Below, piece by piece: positions 30,816-38,305 of a stretch of DNA of 48,649 nt. The notes beneath the pieces are model-generated. The model was not told where the DNA came from. It saw nothing but the letters and a program-made list of their open reading frames with translations, and did no database searches. Made by a program: the position numbers and the translations under genes. The stretch is from CAZGOM01 sp964542875 (GTDB lineage: Bacteria > Planctomycetota > Phycisphaerae > Phycisphaerales > Phycisphaeraceae): positions 1 through 48,649 of the forward strand of contig CAZIWA010000029.1 of assembly GCA_964542875.1 (NCBI GenBank), given 5' to 3'. The first letter of the stretch is position 1. Each line of letters opens with the position of its first letter.

Positions 30816-32864
30816 TCAGTGAGAAGCGAGGGGTGCGAAGACTTCGGCACCCGTGATCCTGGGTGATTCAGAGGGTGTTTTGCAGACAGGGCAGGCGGGC
30901 TGGTCTGCGCGGTGACGTTTGGAGCAGGCGAGGCATTTGAGGTTGGTGGGCTTTGCGATGAGGCAGGGCATCAAGAGCAGCAGCATGGGGCCGCTTGATG
31001 CGCCAAGGAGCGCCCAGATGGCAAGGCGACCGCGGCGGAGGCCCATGAACGCGCCAAGGGTGAGGCAGGAGGCAGCGCCGAGAATGGAGGCGAGAGCGAG
31101 CCAGGGAGCGGCGTCACGGAGTTGGGCGCTCTCCATGTCCCATTCGGTTTGGCTCATGGGGGTTTGGGCCATGAGGCGGATGCCGGTGGTCAGGGCGGGG
31201 ACGGTGGGGCCCAGCAAGAGAGAGCCAGAGATGGTGGAGGCTGTTGGAGGGTGGTGGTTCTTCACCATGCTGGGGAGGTTCTGGGTGCCCACGAGTTGTT
31301 TGGTGGAAGAATCGAACTCCAGAAGCTGGACTGCGCCGGCGGAGAAGCGGGATTCGGGGAGCATGAGCCAGAGGCGGTTATCGGAGCGGTAGAAATCGGC
31401 GCGGGAAAAACTCGTTAAGTCCAGCGATGGAGGGAGGGGCAACGCAAGTGTGACGGTGTTATCGGGGTCGACAAAGAGAAGCCGCTGGGTGGTAAGGAGG
31501 ACCAGGCCGGTGAGTGAGGGGGGCTTGGGGTATAGGTAGGGGTAGGTGGAGGCGGAGAGGAGGATGGTTTCGCCGGGGTTGGGCGTAAAGGTTTTGGTGA
31601 CGGTTTGTTTGTTGAAGTCGATGACGTAAGCGCCGGTGCTGAAGACGATGGATTTTGGGAGGGCGGGGTATTGGGCGTTGAAGTCGATGAAGGCGCCGGG
31701 GAAGGGTTGCGGGGGCGGTGCGGTCGGGGGTGAGAAGCCTTGAGGGCCGCAGCCGCCTCGGTATTTCCAGTCGGCGTCATAACAGACGAGAGTGGAGGTG
31801 GCGTGGTCGATGAACCAATCGTTTTGATCGGGGCCCTGGCGGGGCAGGAGGAGGGTGCAATAGCGGTTTTGAGTCGTGTATTTGCCGAATTGGGTGGCGG
31901 CGTCGGAGACGTGGCGGGTGAGTGAAGATTTGCCGGCGACGGCGGGGTTTGGGGAGGAAGAGCGGTCGTAGGTGGAATTGGGGATGGGTTTGCCGGCCAG
32001 GTCAGTGGTGGAGGTGGCGGCGACGTCCATGATTTCGATGCCGGGTTGGTTGGTTTTGAGGACGGTGTAGACCTGGTAGGGGTAGCCCCGAAAAGGGGAC
32101 GGGATGAGCATGTTGGCAATGGAGACGGCGATGAAGCCGAGAACCCAGAGGGCGGGGAGGAAGAGTAGGAAGGTGCAGGCGCGGGCGAGAATGGAGAGAG
32201 AGAAAGAGGGTTGGCCGCCTGCGAGGGTGACAAAGAGGTGGCGGGCGGCGATGGCGGCGATGGCGAAGGCGATGATGCAGACGAGGAGCGCCTGGTGGAA
32301 CTCCGGCACGACGATGATGAGGAAGCTGATGATGAGCCCAAAGGCCAGGGGGAAGGTTCGGCTGGCGTACCAGCGGGCATCGCGCAGGGCGACGAGCATG
32401 GCGGCGGGGATATAGACGCCGCCTGCGAGGAATTTGGCGAGGCCGGAGAGGGCCATGGGCCAGTGAAAGGGCATGGGGAGGTGGTTGGGCTGGGAGATCC
32501 AGATCATGACGATCAGGTAAGGCACGAGACCGGCGAGGGTGTAGAGCAGGAATGCGCCGGTTAGCTTGGCCCAAAAGAGGACGGAGGGGGAGACGGGCCG
32601 GTGGACGAGGAAGGCCCAGCGGTCGCCTCGGGATTCAAAGATGATGCAGAGGAAGCCGAGCGCGGCGGCGAAGAGCGGGAAGGCGAATGAAGTGACGGTT
32701 TGGAAGACGCTGCCGAAGATTCCGGATTCCGTGCTGTAGGCCGAGCGGGGGATGAAACCTTTGAAGCTGTAGATGAGTGCGCCGAGCATGAGGAAGCTCA
32801 TGGGGACGGCCCAGCGGAGGTTTTCGCGGACTTCTTTTTTAACGAGGGTTGCGAAGATGTTCAT
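30816..32864 (-). CDS. ABC-2 permease-like protein with large soluble domain and C-terminal zinc ribbon (paralogue 1)
   Basis: The protein has 682 aa and starts 3 nt after the ATPase gene ends. The N-terminus NIFATLVKKEVRENLRWAVP matches the other two. The membrane core carries ESRGDRWAFLVHRPVSP. The soluble part contains GAYVIDFNKQ, ETILLSASTYPY and LVLLTTQRLLFVDPDN, mirroring the same three blocks in paralogues 2 and 3. The zinc ribbon differs slightly (CLACSKRHRADQPACPVCKT) and the tail reads AEVFAPLASH. With three permeases and one ATPase, more than one transporter could share the ATPase, or the three could form a larger complex. Confidence 0.75.
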   Translation of the reverse strand: MNIFATLVKKEVRENLRWAVPMSFLMLGALIYSFKGFIPRSAYSTESGIFGSVFQTVTSFAFPLFAAALGFLCIIFESRGDRWAFLVHRPVSPSVLFWAKLTGAFLLYTLAGLVPYLIVMIWISQPNHLPMPFHWPMALSGLAKFLAGGVYIPAAMLVALRDARWYASRTFPLAFGLIISFLIIVVPEFHQALLVCIIAFAIAAIAARHLFVTLAGGQPSFSLSILARACTFLLFLPALWVLGFIAVSIANMLIPSPFRGYPYQVYTVLKTNQPGIEIMDVAATSTTDLAGKPIPNSTYDRSSSPNPAVAGKSSLTRHVSDAATQFGKYTTQNRYCTLLLPRQGPDQNDWFIDHATSTLVCYDADWKYRGGCGPQGFSPPTAPPPQPFPGAFIDFNAQYPALPKSIVFSTGAYVIDFNKQTVTKTFTPNPGETILLSASTYPYLYPKPPSLTGLVLLTTQRLLFVDPDNTVTLALPLPPSLDLTSFSRADFYRSDNRLWLMLPESRFSAGAVQLLEFDSSTKQLVGTQNLPSMVKNHHPPTASTISGSLLLGPTVPALTTGIRLMAQTPMSQTEWDMESAQLRDAAPWLALASILGAASCLTLGAFMGLRRGRLAIWALLGASSGPMLLLLMPCLIAKPTNLKCLACSKRHRADQPACPVCKTPSESPRITGAEVFAPLASH

Positions 32865-32867
32865 GGC

Positions 32868-33791
32868 TCAAGCTCCCCATTGGGAAAGGGAAAGGCGGTG
32901 TTCGTGGTTGTCGTCCATGTAGGCCAGGACCTGGTCTTCAAAGCTGGGGGTGGCTTCTTCGATGGACACCGGGTTTAAGGAGCGGAGAAATTCGTGAGTG
33001 TCCTGCGAGACGTTGGCGATGGTGAAGCGGAGTTCACGGTCAAACACAACGGTGCGCAGCAGGCCTTTGGGCGGGTTCATGACGGCGGGGGCCGGACGGT
33101 CGAAAGCGAGGGTGAACTCCGAGACGCGTGAGCGGAAGGTGTCGACCGGGCAACAGGCCCGAAGGACGCTGTGATCCAGGATGGCCAGGTGGTCGGCGAC
33201 GCGTTCGATATCGGCAAGGATGTGGGAGGAGAAGAGGATGGTTCGCTCGCCTTTGGAGGTGAAAAAGAGCATCGCCTCAAGCAGGGAACGGCGGGCGACG
33301 GGGTCGAGCCCGAGGGAGGGATCATCAAGGATGAGGAGCTCGGGTTCGGGGGCGAGGGTGAGGGCCAGGGAGAGGCCGGCGCGCTGGCCGCGGGAGAGGT
33401 CGCCGGCCTTGGTTTTGGGGTCGATGCGGAAGTGGGAGAGGATGGCGGCGTAGATGGTCTGGTTCCAGTTGGGGAAGAACTGGCGCTGGAAGTCCGCGGC
33501 CTGGGCGGGGCGCATCCAGGGATAGACGGGATGGCCTTCAGGCATGTAGCCGATGCGGGCGCGGACTTCCGGTGTAAGGGCGCGGGAGTCGACCCCGAGG
33601 AGGCTGGAGGAGCCGCGAGTGGGTTCCTGGAGGCCAAGGAGCATGCGGATGGTGGTGGTTTTGCCGGAGCCGTTTCGGCCCAGGAAACCCAGGACGCAGC
33701 CTTTGGGGACGCTGAAGGAGACGTCGTGTACGACGGGGGTGGAGGTGAAGTACTTGGTGAGGTTTTGGGCGATGATGGCGTGAATGGTCAT
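32868..33791 (-). CDS. ABC transporter ATP-binding protein
   Basis: The protein (307 aa) energises the three permease-like proteins encoded next. Motifs: Walker A GRNGSGKT at 38-45, signature LSRGQ at 132-136, Walker B LLILDD at 152-157, D-loop SLGLD, and a switch His in LFSSHIL. The residue after the Walker B Asp is Asp157 instead of the usual catalytic Glu, which may slow hydrolysis. Residues from about 230 are a C-terminal extension. YtrB-type ATPases in GntR-controlled operons are the nearest known relatives in context. Its ATG overlaps the GntR stop by 4 nt. Confidence 0.93.
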   Translation of the reverse strand: MTIHAIIAQNLTKYFTSTPVVHDVSFSVPKGCVLGFLGRNGSGKTTTIRMLLGLQEPTRGSSSLLGVDSRALTPEVRARIGYMPEGHPVYPWMRPAQAADFQRQFFPNWNQTIYAAILSHFRIDPKTKAGDLSRGQRAGLSLALTLAPEPELLILDDPSLGLDPVARRSLLEAMLFFTSKGERTILFSSHILADIERVADHLAILDHSVLRACCPVDTFRSRVSEFTLAFDRPAPAVMNPPKGLLRTVVFDRELRFTIANVSQDTHEFLRSLNPVSIEEATPSFEDQVLAYMDDNHEHRLSLSQWGA

Positions 33792-34186
33792 GGTTTGTCC
33801 GCCGGTGTTAGTTGGGAGAGTTTGGATTCGAAGAGTTTTCGGGCTTCGTCGGGGGTGAGGCCGAGGCAGAGTGCTTCCTGAAGGAAGGCTTCGAGTGCGT
33901 TATCGATGCGGCGTGCGCGTTCGGCCTTGGTGTAGACTTGGCGTTTCTGGGCGACGAAGACGCCTTTGCCGGGGTGGGACTCGATGAGGCCTTCGGAGGA
34001 GAGCTGGGCGTAGGCTTTGGCGATGGTGTTGGGGTTGACGACGAGTTCTTCGGCGAGCGCGCGGACGGAGGGGAGGGGATCGCCGGGGGCGGCTTTGCCG
34101 GTGGCGATGGCGAGGCGGGCCTGGTCGATGACCTGGCGGTAGATGGGGCTTTGGGAGCCGGGCGAGATGTTGAAGCGGATGGGCAT
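33788..34186 (-). CDS. GntR-family (YtrA-like) transcriptional repressor
   Basis: The protein has 132 aa. The N-terminal winged helix shows SPIYRQVIDQARLAIATGK, LPSVRALAEELVVNPNTIAK and GLIESHPGKGVFV, typical of GntR. The short C-terminal helical part (about 55 aa) is the YtrA subfamily type. The start is ATG 34186, close to the operator; the longer frame from 34249 would cross that operator. It is the first gene of the ABC operon and probably represses it, as YtrA does for ytrABCDEF in Bacillus. The palindrome at 34205-34233 is the likely binding site. Confidence 0.92.
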   Translation of the reverse strand: MPIRFNISPGSQSPIYRQVIDQARLAIATGKAAPGDPLPSVRALAEELVVNPNTIAKAYAQLSSEGLIESHPGKGVFVAQKRQVYTKAERARRIDNALEAFLQEALCLGLTPDEARKLFESKLSQLTPADKP

Positions 34187-34204
34187 GGTGATTGCTTTTG
34201 CGTT

Positions 34205-34233
34205 CAACTGTACTGTCTGTAATAGTACAGTTG
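34205..34233 (-). promoter_or_regulatory. Palindromic GntR operator
   Basis: A perfect 10-bp inverted repeat (CAACTGTACT 34205-34214 and AGTACAGTTG 34224-34233) with a 9-bp spacer lies 19 bp upstream of the GntR start. TGTACT...AGTACA is the style of YtrA-type sites. It covers the -10 box and part of the spacer of the promoter at 34222-34249, so repressor binding would block RNA polymerase directly. Confidence 0.75.
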
Positions 34234-34249
34234 GTTTACTTTGTGTCAA
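34222..34249 (-). promoter_or_regulatory. Sigma-70-type promoter of the GntR-ABC operon
   Basis: On the minus strand a consensus -35 TTGACA (34249-34244) is followed after 16 bp by TACTAT (34227-34222), a 4/6 match to the -10. It lies 36 bp before the GntR ATG and overlaps the operator. Confidence 0.6.
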
Positions 34250-34263
34250 GAGGTAAGGAAATT

Positions 34264-34305
34264 TGTAATTTGAAATTTGGAATTTATAAGGTTGAAGAGG
34301 GTGGG
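34264..34305 (+). repeat. AATTTGAAATTT-type intergenic word repeat, copy 2
   Basis: The words AATTTGAAATTTGGAATTTA and GAAGAGGG occur in the same order as in the stretch at 19860-19906. Nothing else is seen in the gap between the operator and the acetyltransferase gene. Confidence 0.4.
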
Positions 34306-34392
34306 GAGTTGGTGTGGGTTATTTGACGGGGGGGTGGGTTCGAGTAGCCTATGTGACGGCCTGAAAAGTGCTTTGTTTATGCCGGCTGATTC

Positions 34393-35019
34393 ATGAACGA
34401 CCGAGCTGAAAGATCAGGGATGACATTCAGAGAGTACAAGTATCTGGTTTTGTCCGACCTGTATCGGATCACAGGCCGGGCGGATGCGAAGACGCTGGTT
34501 CGGTATCTGCTGATCGGCGGGGTGTACAAATACACATTCTGGCTCCGCACGTGCCAGTACACTCGCAAAGGGGGGCTTAAGAAGCTGCTGGCGTATCCTT
34601 TCGCCAGGCTTATCCTGCACCGCTTGATGTACAAGTACGGCGTGGCGATCGGCATTCAGACGGACTTCGACAGCGGGTTTTATATCGGGCATTTCGGTGG
34701 GATCGTGGTCAACGGCCGGTGCAAGATCGGGAAGAACTGCAACATCTCGCAAGGCGTGACGCTGGGGCAGACCAACCGGGGTAAATACGCCGGTTGCCCG
34801 ACGCTGGGTGACAACGTCTATATCGGGCCAGGGGCGAAAGTGATCGGGGCGGTGAAGATCGGGAACAATGTCGCCATCGGGGCCAATTGCGTGGTGACGA
34901 AAGATGTGCCGGATAACGCCGTGGTGGTGGGCGTGCCGGGACGGGTGATTTCCCAGGAAGGGTCGGCGGGGTATGTGAACAACATCGACTATGACGAGAA
35001 GCTGGGAGGAAGGGCGTAG
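34393..35019 (+). CDS. Serine O-acetyltransferase-like hexapeptide-repeat transferase
   Basis: The protein has 208 aa. The N-terminal 90 residues are helical (FREYKYLVLSDLYRI, RYLLIGGVYKYTFWLR), then a left-handed beta helix of I-G-x-x hexapeptides begins: GFYIGHFGGIVVNG, IGKNCNISQGVTLG, PTLGDNVYIGPGAKVIG, IGNNVAIGANCVVTKDVPDN. CysE-type enzymes and capsule-type acetyltransferases share this pattern; the FDSGFYIGHFGGIV block with its catalytic-type Asp and His fits the CysE side. The N-terminal domain is shorter than in real CysE, so O-acetylation of a sugar is equally likely. An alternative start lies at 34420. Confidence 0.85.
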   Translation: MNDRAERSGMTFREYKYLVLSDLYRITGRADAKTLVRYLLIGGVYKYTFWLRTCQYTRKGGLKKLLAYPFARLILHRLMYKYGVAIGIQTDFDSGFYIGHFGGIVVNGRCKIGKNCNISQGVTLGQTNRGKYAGCPTLGDNVYIGPGAKVIGAVKIGNNVAIGANCVVTKDVPDNAVVVGVPGRVISQEGSAGYVNNIDYDEKLGGRA

Positions 35020-35027
35020 GGGCTGGT

Positions 35028-35104
35028 TAGAGGGGGGATGTCAGATGTATGAAGTTAGATGTTTTTCAGAGAAGAATTGAGGAGTGAGTTGTCGTTGCGT
35101 TGAG
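35028..35104 (+). repeat. Dispersed intergenic repeat, copy 3 (words 2-3)
   Basis: Word 2 (about 35043-35072: AGATGTATGAAGTTAGATG, then TTTTTCAGAGA) and word 3 (35091-35104: GTCGTTGCGTTGAG) recur in the same order as at 18346-18418. Only part of word 1 (GGGGCTGGTTAGAGG) is present. Confidence 0.6.
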
Positions 35105-35116
35105 GGTGTGCGTGCG

Positions 35117-35152
35117 CGGCCCTCACCCCGGCCCTCACCCAGGGGGAGAGGG
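35117..35152. repeat. REP-like palindrome
   Basis: The stretch GGCCCTCACCCCGGCCCTCA continues into a near-palindrome (35132-35140 CCCTCACCC with 35144-35152 GGGAGAGGG, one mismatched pair). Elements of this CCCTC(A/T)CCC...GGGAGAGGG type are known as intergenic repeats in many bacteria. This one lies downstream of the first zinc-ribbon gene. Confidence 0.45.
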
Positions 35153-35178
35153 AGTAAGACTGTCGTTGTGTTGTGGTA

Positions 35179-35421
35179 TCAGCTTGTGGCGGTGAGGGTG
35201 ACGAGGCAGCCGGCGTTGAAGTAGTCAACGGTTTGGAGCATGTCGCGAAAGTCGGTGTCCAGCGAGGTGGCCTGGCAGAAGCAGGGCTCAAGGACGACGC
35301 GTGAGGCGTTGCCGGGCTTGGTGTGGCAGGCGAGGGTGTTTTGCACGACGTCAGCGAAGCTGACACCGGCCTTGCAGCGGGGGCATTTGACGGGGAGGCG
35401 ATTGGGGGCTTGAAAGCTCAT
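35179..35421 (-). CDS. Small CxxC protein, paralogue 1 (80 aa)
   Basis: I do not recognise the family. The protein carries one N-terminal CPRC motif (VKCPRCKAGVSFADVVQNTL), then LEPCFCQATS with a second Cys pair, and DFRDMLQTVDYFNAG. This could be a zinc ribbon. The start at 35421 is chosen because GGAG lies 7 nt upstream; an in-frame ATG at 35463 adds 14 residues. The paralogue 333 bp away shares the same plan. The gene lies downstream of it on the same strand. Confidence 0.6.
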   Translation of the reverse strand: MSFQAPNRLPVKCPRCKAGVSFADVVQNTLACHTKPGNASRVVLEPCFCQATSLDTDFRDMLQTVDYFNAGCLVTLTATS

Positions 35422-35426
35422 GAGGG

Positions 35427-35447
35427 GTCTCCACGGACGGGGTGGAA
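35427..35447 (-). repeat. Leader repeat of small CxxC gene 1
   Basis: The 21-bp string GTCTCCACGGACGGGGTGGA is repeated, with one substitution, at 35787-35807 upstream of the paralogous gene. In this copy it contains the GGAGAC ribosome site. It has partial dyad symmetry around CCAC/GTGG. Confidence 0.5.
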
Positions 35448-35508
35448 GTGTGTGCGCATACATGGCGCGGGAACGGGGTGGACGCGGAGGGAAGGGTTGA
35501 GGGGGTGC

Positions 35509-35754
35509 TTAGTTTGAGAGGGTGGCCATTTTGTCGGGATTGGCGATGACTTCGATGATTTGGAGCATGGCACGAAAGTCCGGATCGCCGGAGGTGGCGG
35601 AGCAGCCACAGGGATCGATGACGACGCTGGTGGCGCTGCCGATGGTGAGTTTGGAGCTTTCGGGGAGGGTGTTAATGAAAACATCGCCGTAATCTACGGT
35701 GTGCTTGCATTTGGGGCATTTGATAGCGGGGATCTGGACGGAGGGGGTAGACAT
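35509..35754 (-). CDS. Small CxxC protein, paralogue 2 (81 aa)
   Basis: This is a duplicate of the gene at 35179. It has IKCPKCKHTVDYGDVFINTL, IDPCGCSATS, and DFRAMLQIIEVIANP, aligned without gaps to the neighbour's motifs, so both carry a CPxC pair and a later CxC pair likely to bind zinc. The start at 35754 has GGAG 7 nt upstream; a start at 35772 would add MYVEFP. Function is unknown, and no enzyme motif is present. Confidence 0.6.
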   Translation of the reverse strand: MSTPSVQIPAIKCPKCKHTVDYGDVFINTLPESSKLTIGSATSVVIDPCGCSATSGDPDFRAMLQIIEVIANPDKMATLSN

Positions 35755-35786
35755 CGGGAACTCCACGTACATGGTGGGGTGATTTT

Positions 35787-35807
35787 GTCTCCACGGACGT
35801 GGTGGAA
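35787..35807 (-). repeat. Leader repeat of small CxxC gene 2
   Basis: This copy of the 21-bp string reads GTCTCCACGGACGTGGTGGA, with perfect CCAC/GTGG arms around GGAC. It lies 33 bp upstream of the chosen start, not at the ribosome site as in copy 1. Confidence 0.5.
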
Positions 35808-36051
35808 ACTGAAAGATAAGATATCCGAGATTGGCATATCAGCCTCATTTTTATAGTGAATTTATTGTCGACAAATAAAGGGAGCTGTGTAACCCTCTTA
35901 TATCGATGGGTTTGCGGCGGGCGTTGGGTGGAAAAGTTTTTTGCGGGGGCATAAAAAAAATTCCAAAGAGGGTTGGGATTGATGAGGGGTAGCGCGGAGA
36001 CGGCGGATGGGGCGTGCCACCGGGAGTGGGGTTTTCGTTAAACTGTTTCGC

Positions 36052-36936
36052 ATGACTAACCGGCCCAAGCATGACATCGTCAAGAAGAACTTTGAGACGC
36101 CCACGTATGACGCGATGGGGGGCGCCGCGCGGTGGGAGATCAAGGTGCATGACCATGGGCTGATCGCGCTGGTGGACGTGATGCCGCGGGTGATTCCCGA
36201 GGGGCAGACGGCGGACAGCGCGATCGTACAGGCGGCGCGGGTGTCGTATGGCCAGGGGACCAAGAAAGTGACGGAGGACCGGGGGCTGATCCGGTACCTG
36301 CTGCGGCACCGGCACACGACGCCGTTTGAGATGATCGAGTTCAAGTTTCACGTGGTGATGCCGATCTTCATCGCCCGGCAATGGATCCGTCATCGGACGG
36401 CGAACGTGAACGAATATTCGGCCCGGTATTCGGTGGTGCCCGACCGGTTTTACACGCCTTCACTGGAGAACGTGCGCAAGCAGTCGACCGCCAACCGGCA
36501 GGGGGGCGAAGAGCCGGTGGAACTGGGGACGGCGGAACAGTTTTTGTCCTACCTGGACACGTGCCAGAAGCAGTATGCCGAGTATGAAAAGCTGCTGGCC
36601 AACGGCGTGAGCCGGGAGCTGGCGCGCATCGGGCTGCCGGTGAACGTGTACACCGAGTGGTACTGGAAGTGCGACCTGCACAACACGCTGCGGTTCTTGT
36701 CCCTGCGCATGGATGAACACGCGCAGCAGGAAATCCGTGATTACGCGTGGGCGATGTACTCGCTGATCGAGCCCATTGTGCCGGTGGCGGCGGAAGCTTT
36801 CATGGATTACGAGTACGAAGGGGCACACCTGACCCGGCTGGAGATCGAAGCCCTGCGCAATGGGCAGCCTCTTGCGAGCGACAACAAGCGCGAGCAGGCG
36901 GAATGGGAAGCCAAGAAGAAGAAGCTGGGGTTGTGA
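36052..36936 (+). CDS. thyX: FAD-dependent thymidylate synthase ThyX
   Basis: The enzyme makes dTMP from dUMP using methylene-tetrahydrofolate and FAD/NADPH. The ThyX signature RHRTANVNEYSARYS is at 113-127; upstream is RHRHTTPFEMIEFKFHV, and downstream WKCDLHNTLRFLSLRMDEHA, then QQEIRDYA. The usual length is 210-280 aa and this one has 294, with a charged Lys-rich C-terminal tail (AEWEAKKKKLGL). The start at ATG 36052 begins MTNRPKHDIV; the upstream frame (to 36007) is not conserved in look. No thyA is in the window. It is a single-gene unit between the small CxxC genes and the methyltransferase-like gene. Confidence 0.96.
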   Translation: MTNRPKHDIVKKNFETPTYDAMGGAARWEIKVHDHGLIALVDVMPRVIPEGQTADSAIVQAARVSYGQGTKKVTEDRGLIRYLLRHRHTTPFEMIEFKFHVVMPIFIARQWIRHRTANVNEYSARYSVVPDRFYTPSLENVRKQSTANRQGGEEPVELGTAEQFLSYLDTCQKQYAEYEKLLANGVSRELARIGLPVNVYTEWYWKCDLHNTLRFLSLRMDEHAQQEIRDYAWAMYSLIEPIVPVAAEAFMDYEYEGAHLTRLEIEALRNGQPLASDNKREQAEWEAKKKKLGL

Positions 36937-36944
36937 TTGAAGAA

Positions 36945-37026
36945 GGGTCTGGGGTCTAGGGTCTGGTCAGAGGGAAGAGGTTAGATGTTTCAGAGAAGAT
37001 TGAGGGTTGGGGAGTCGTTGTGTTGA
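36945..37026 (+). repeat. Dispersed intergenic repeat, copy 4 (words 1-2-3)
   Basis: The three words occur in order right after the thyX stop: GGGTCTGGGGTCTAGGGTCT (36945-36972), AGGTTAGATGTTTCAGAGAA (about 36978-36999) and GGAGTCGTTGTGTTGA (37011-37026). Compared with copy 2, word 2 is shortened by three Ts. Confidence 0.65.
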
Positions 37027-37119
37027 TGGTGTGTCGTCCGGAGTGATTGGCGCGGCCACTGGATTGCGACGATTTGCCGGGGGTGGGCGGTGGGGGCGTG
37101 GGCTATGGTGTAGGAACCT

Positions 37120-37749
37120 ATGGGTTCCCCCGGTGCGATTGATGGGTTGGGTTGGCTTTGGGCTTTGGTCCAGCAGATGCCTGTGTATTTGAGCCTGGTG
37201 ATCGCGTGGGTAACACTGCTGGTGTTTTTCTGCTGGCATGCGGCGACGCATCCGATGCCGTTTGGAAAGAAGGTGGACTTCGCATCGCTGATGGGCGCGG
37301 GGCTGCAGTTGTTTTCGTTCTGGGGGTTGTGGCTGGATCACCGGCGGGCCGGGCTGCCGGAACACTGGGTGTGGTGGGTGAAAGTGATCATCGGGGTTTT
37401 CGGCGTGAGCGTGGTGTGCGCGAGCGTGTGGTGGATCGTGTGGAGCACACGGACGCTGGGTGAGCATTGGACGCTGGAAGCGCGGGTGGTGGGGCCGGCG
37501 GAACTGGTGACGCGCGGGGCGTATGGGGTGGTGCGGCACCCGATTTATGTGGGATTTTGGGTGTTGCTGTGCCTGACGCTGCTGACGGTGGGTCGGCCTC
37601 TGAGCGCGTGGGTGTTTCTGGTGGCGTATGCGGTGGGGATGGGCATCCGGGTGCGGCTTGAGGATCGCCTGCTGGCGGGCGTGTTTGGGGAGCGGTTTGA
37701 GGCGTATCGGAGGAAAGTGCCGGGGCTGGTGCCGGGGTGGGTGAGGTGA
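37120..37749 (+). CDS. Isoprenylcysteine methyltransferase-like integral membrane protein
   Basis: The protein has 209 aa and about five hydrophobic helices (PVYLSLVIAWVTLLVFFCW, ASLMGAGLQLFSFWGLW, VKVIIGVFGVSVVCAS, YVGFWVLLCLTLLTVG, AWVFLVAYAVGMGI). The ICMT/PEMT-like C-terminal signature is visible: LVTRGAYGVVRHPIYVGF followed by RLEDRLLAGVFGERFEAYRRKV. These proteins are SAM-dependent methyltransferases of lipids or prenyl groups; the substrate here is unknown. The start at 37120 is the first ATG (MGSPGAIDG); an internal start is possible. Confidence 0.82.
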   Translation: MGSPGAIDGLGWLWALVQQMPVYLSLVIAWVTLLVFFCWHAATHPMPFGKKVDFASLMGAGLQLFSFWGLWLDHRRAGLPEHWVWWVKVIIGVFGVSVVCASVWWIVWSTRTLGEHWTLEARVVGPAELVTRGAYGVVRHPIYVGFWVLLCLTLLTVGRPLSAWVFLVAYAVGMGIRVRLEDRLLAGVFGERFEAYRRKVPGLVPGWVR

Positions 37750-37762
37750 GGACGAAAGGTAC

Positions 37763-37820
37763 AAGGCAAAAGGCACAAGGGATAAGTAAGAGGGATGGAA
37801 GTGGTGAGCCGTTGCTTTGC
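37763..37820 (+). repeat. Dispersed intergenic repeat, copy 5 (word 4 plus part of word 3)
   Basis: A 24-nt word (37769-37792, AAAGGCACAAGGGATAAGTA then AGAG) is identical to 40843-40866, and both are followed by a GAGCCGTTGC block. Word order is kept between copies. Confidence 0.6.
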
Positions 37821-38096
37821 GGGCATGCGGCGGAGGCCCTCACACCAATACGGTTCAGTTCGTGGCGATGAAGACGAAGGATGACCGAGGGAATTGCGTC
37901 GTTACAGGTTACTTGGCACGTACGGGGGGCGCGTGCAAGAGTTTCCTTTTTATGCTTTTACCTGGGCCTACGCGCTCAACAGCGCTCAGAAGCGCTCCAT
38001 CCCAGGCTGTGATAGGGCCATATTGGTCATTTTCAGCCTTCTCTCGGGGGAAGAGGTGGGGATGGGCTGAGGCGGTGTGGGGACTGATATCTTAGT
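37821..38096. other. Region before scaffold gap with no supported gene
   Basis: Bases 37821-38096 show an open frame on the plus strand (37817-38095) that I reject as non-coding by look, and a CACCAATACGGTTCAG string reminiscent of a transposon end. The last 55 bases (38042-38096) are duplicated after the N run at 38197-38251. Confidence 0.4.
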
Positions 38097-38196
38097 NNNN
38101 NNNNNNNNNNNNNNNNNNNNNNNNNNNNNNNNNNNNNNNNNNNNNNNNNNNNNNNNNNNNNNNNNNNNNNNNNNNNNNNNNNNNNNNNNNNNNNNN
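38097..38196. other. Scaffold gap (100 N)
   Basis: Exactly 100 Ns. The 55 bases before the gap (38042-38096) and after it (38197-38251) are identical. Contig ends sharing 55 bases fit a de Bruijn assembly with k=55, so the true sequence may be contiguous with one copy or hold a longer repeat. Confidence 0.9.
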
Positions 38197-38305
38197 TCTC
38201 GGGGGAAGAGGTGGGGATGGGCTGAGGCGGTGTGGGGACTGATATCTTAGTTAGACTACTGCGCCGTTGGTGTGGGTTACAGTTCCTTGTGGTCAGGAGT
38301 GTGTG

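Noticed and set aside
35861..35879. Near-palindrome around GTCGAC (TTTATTGTCGACAAATAAA) as an operator
   Set aside because: It has one unpaired base and no link to a regulator or clear promoter.
37817..38095. 92-aa plus-strand open frame before the first gap
   Set aside because: It has no domain, starts in a repeat and runs into Ns. A CACCAATACGGTTCAG string suggests a transposon end, but no second end was found.
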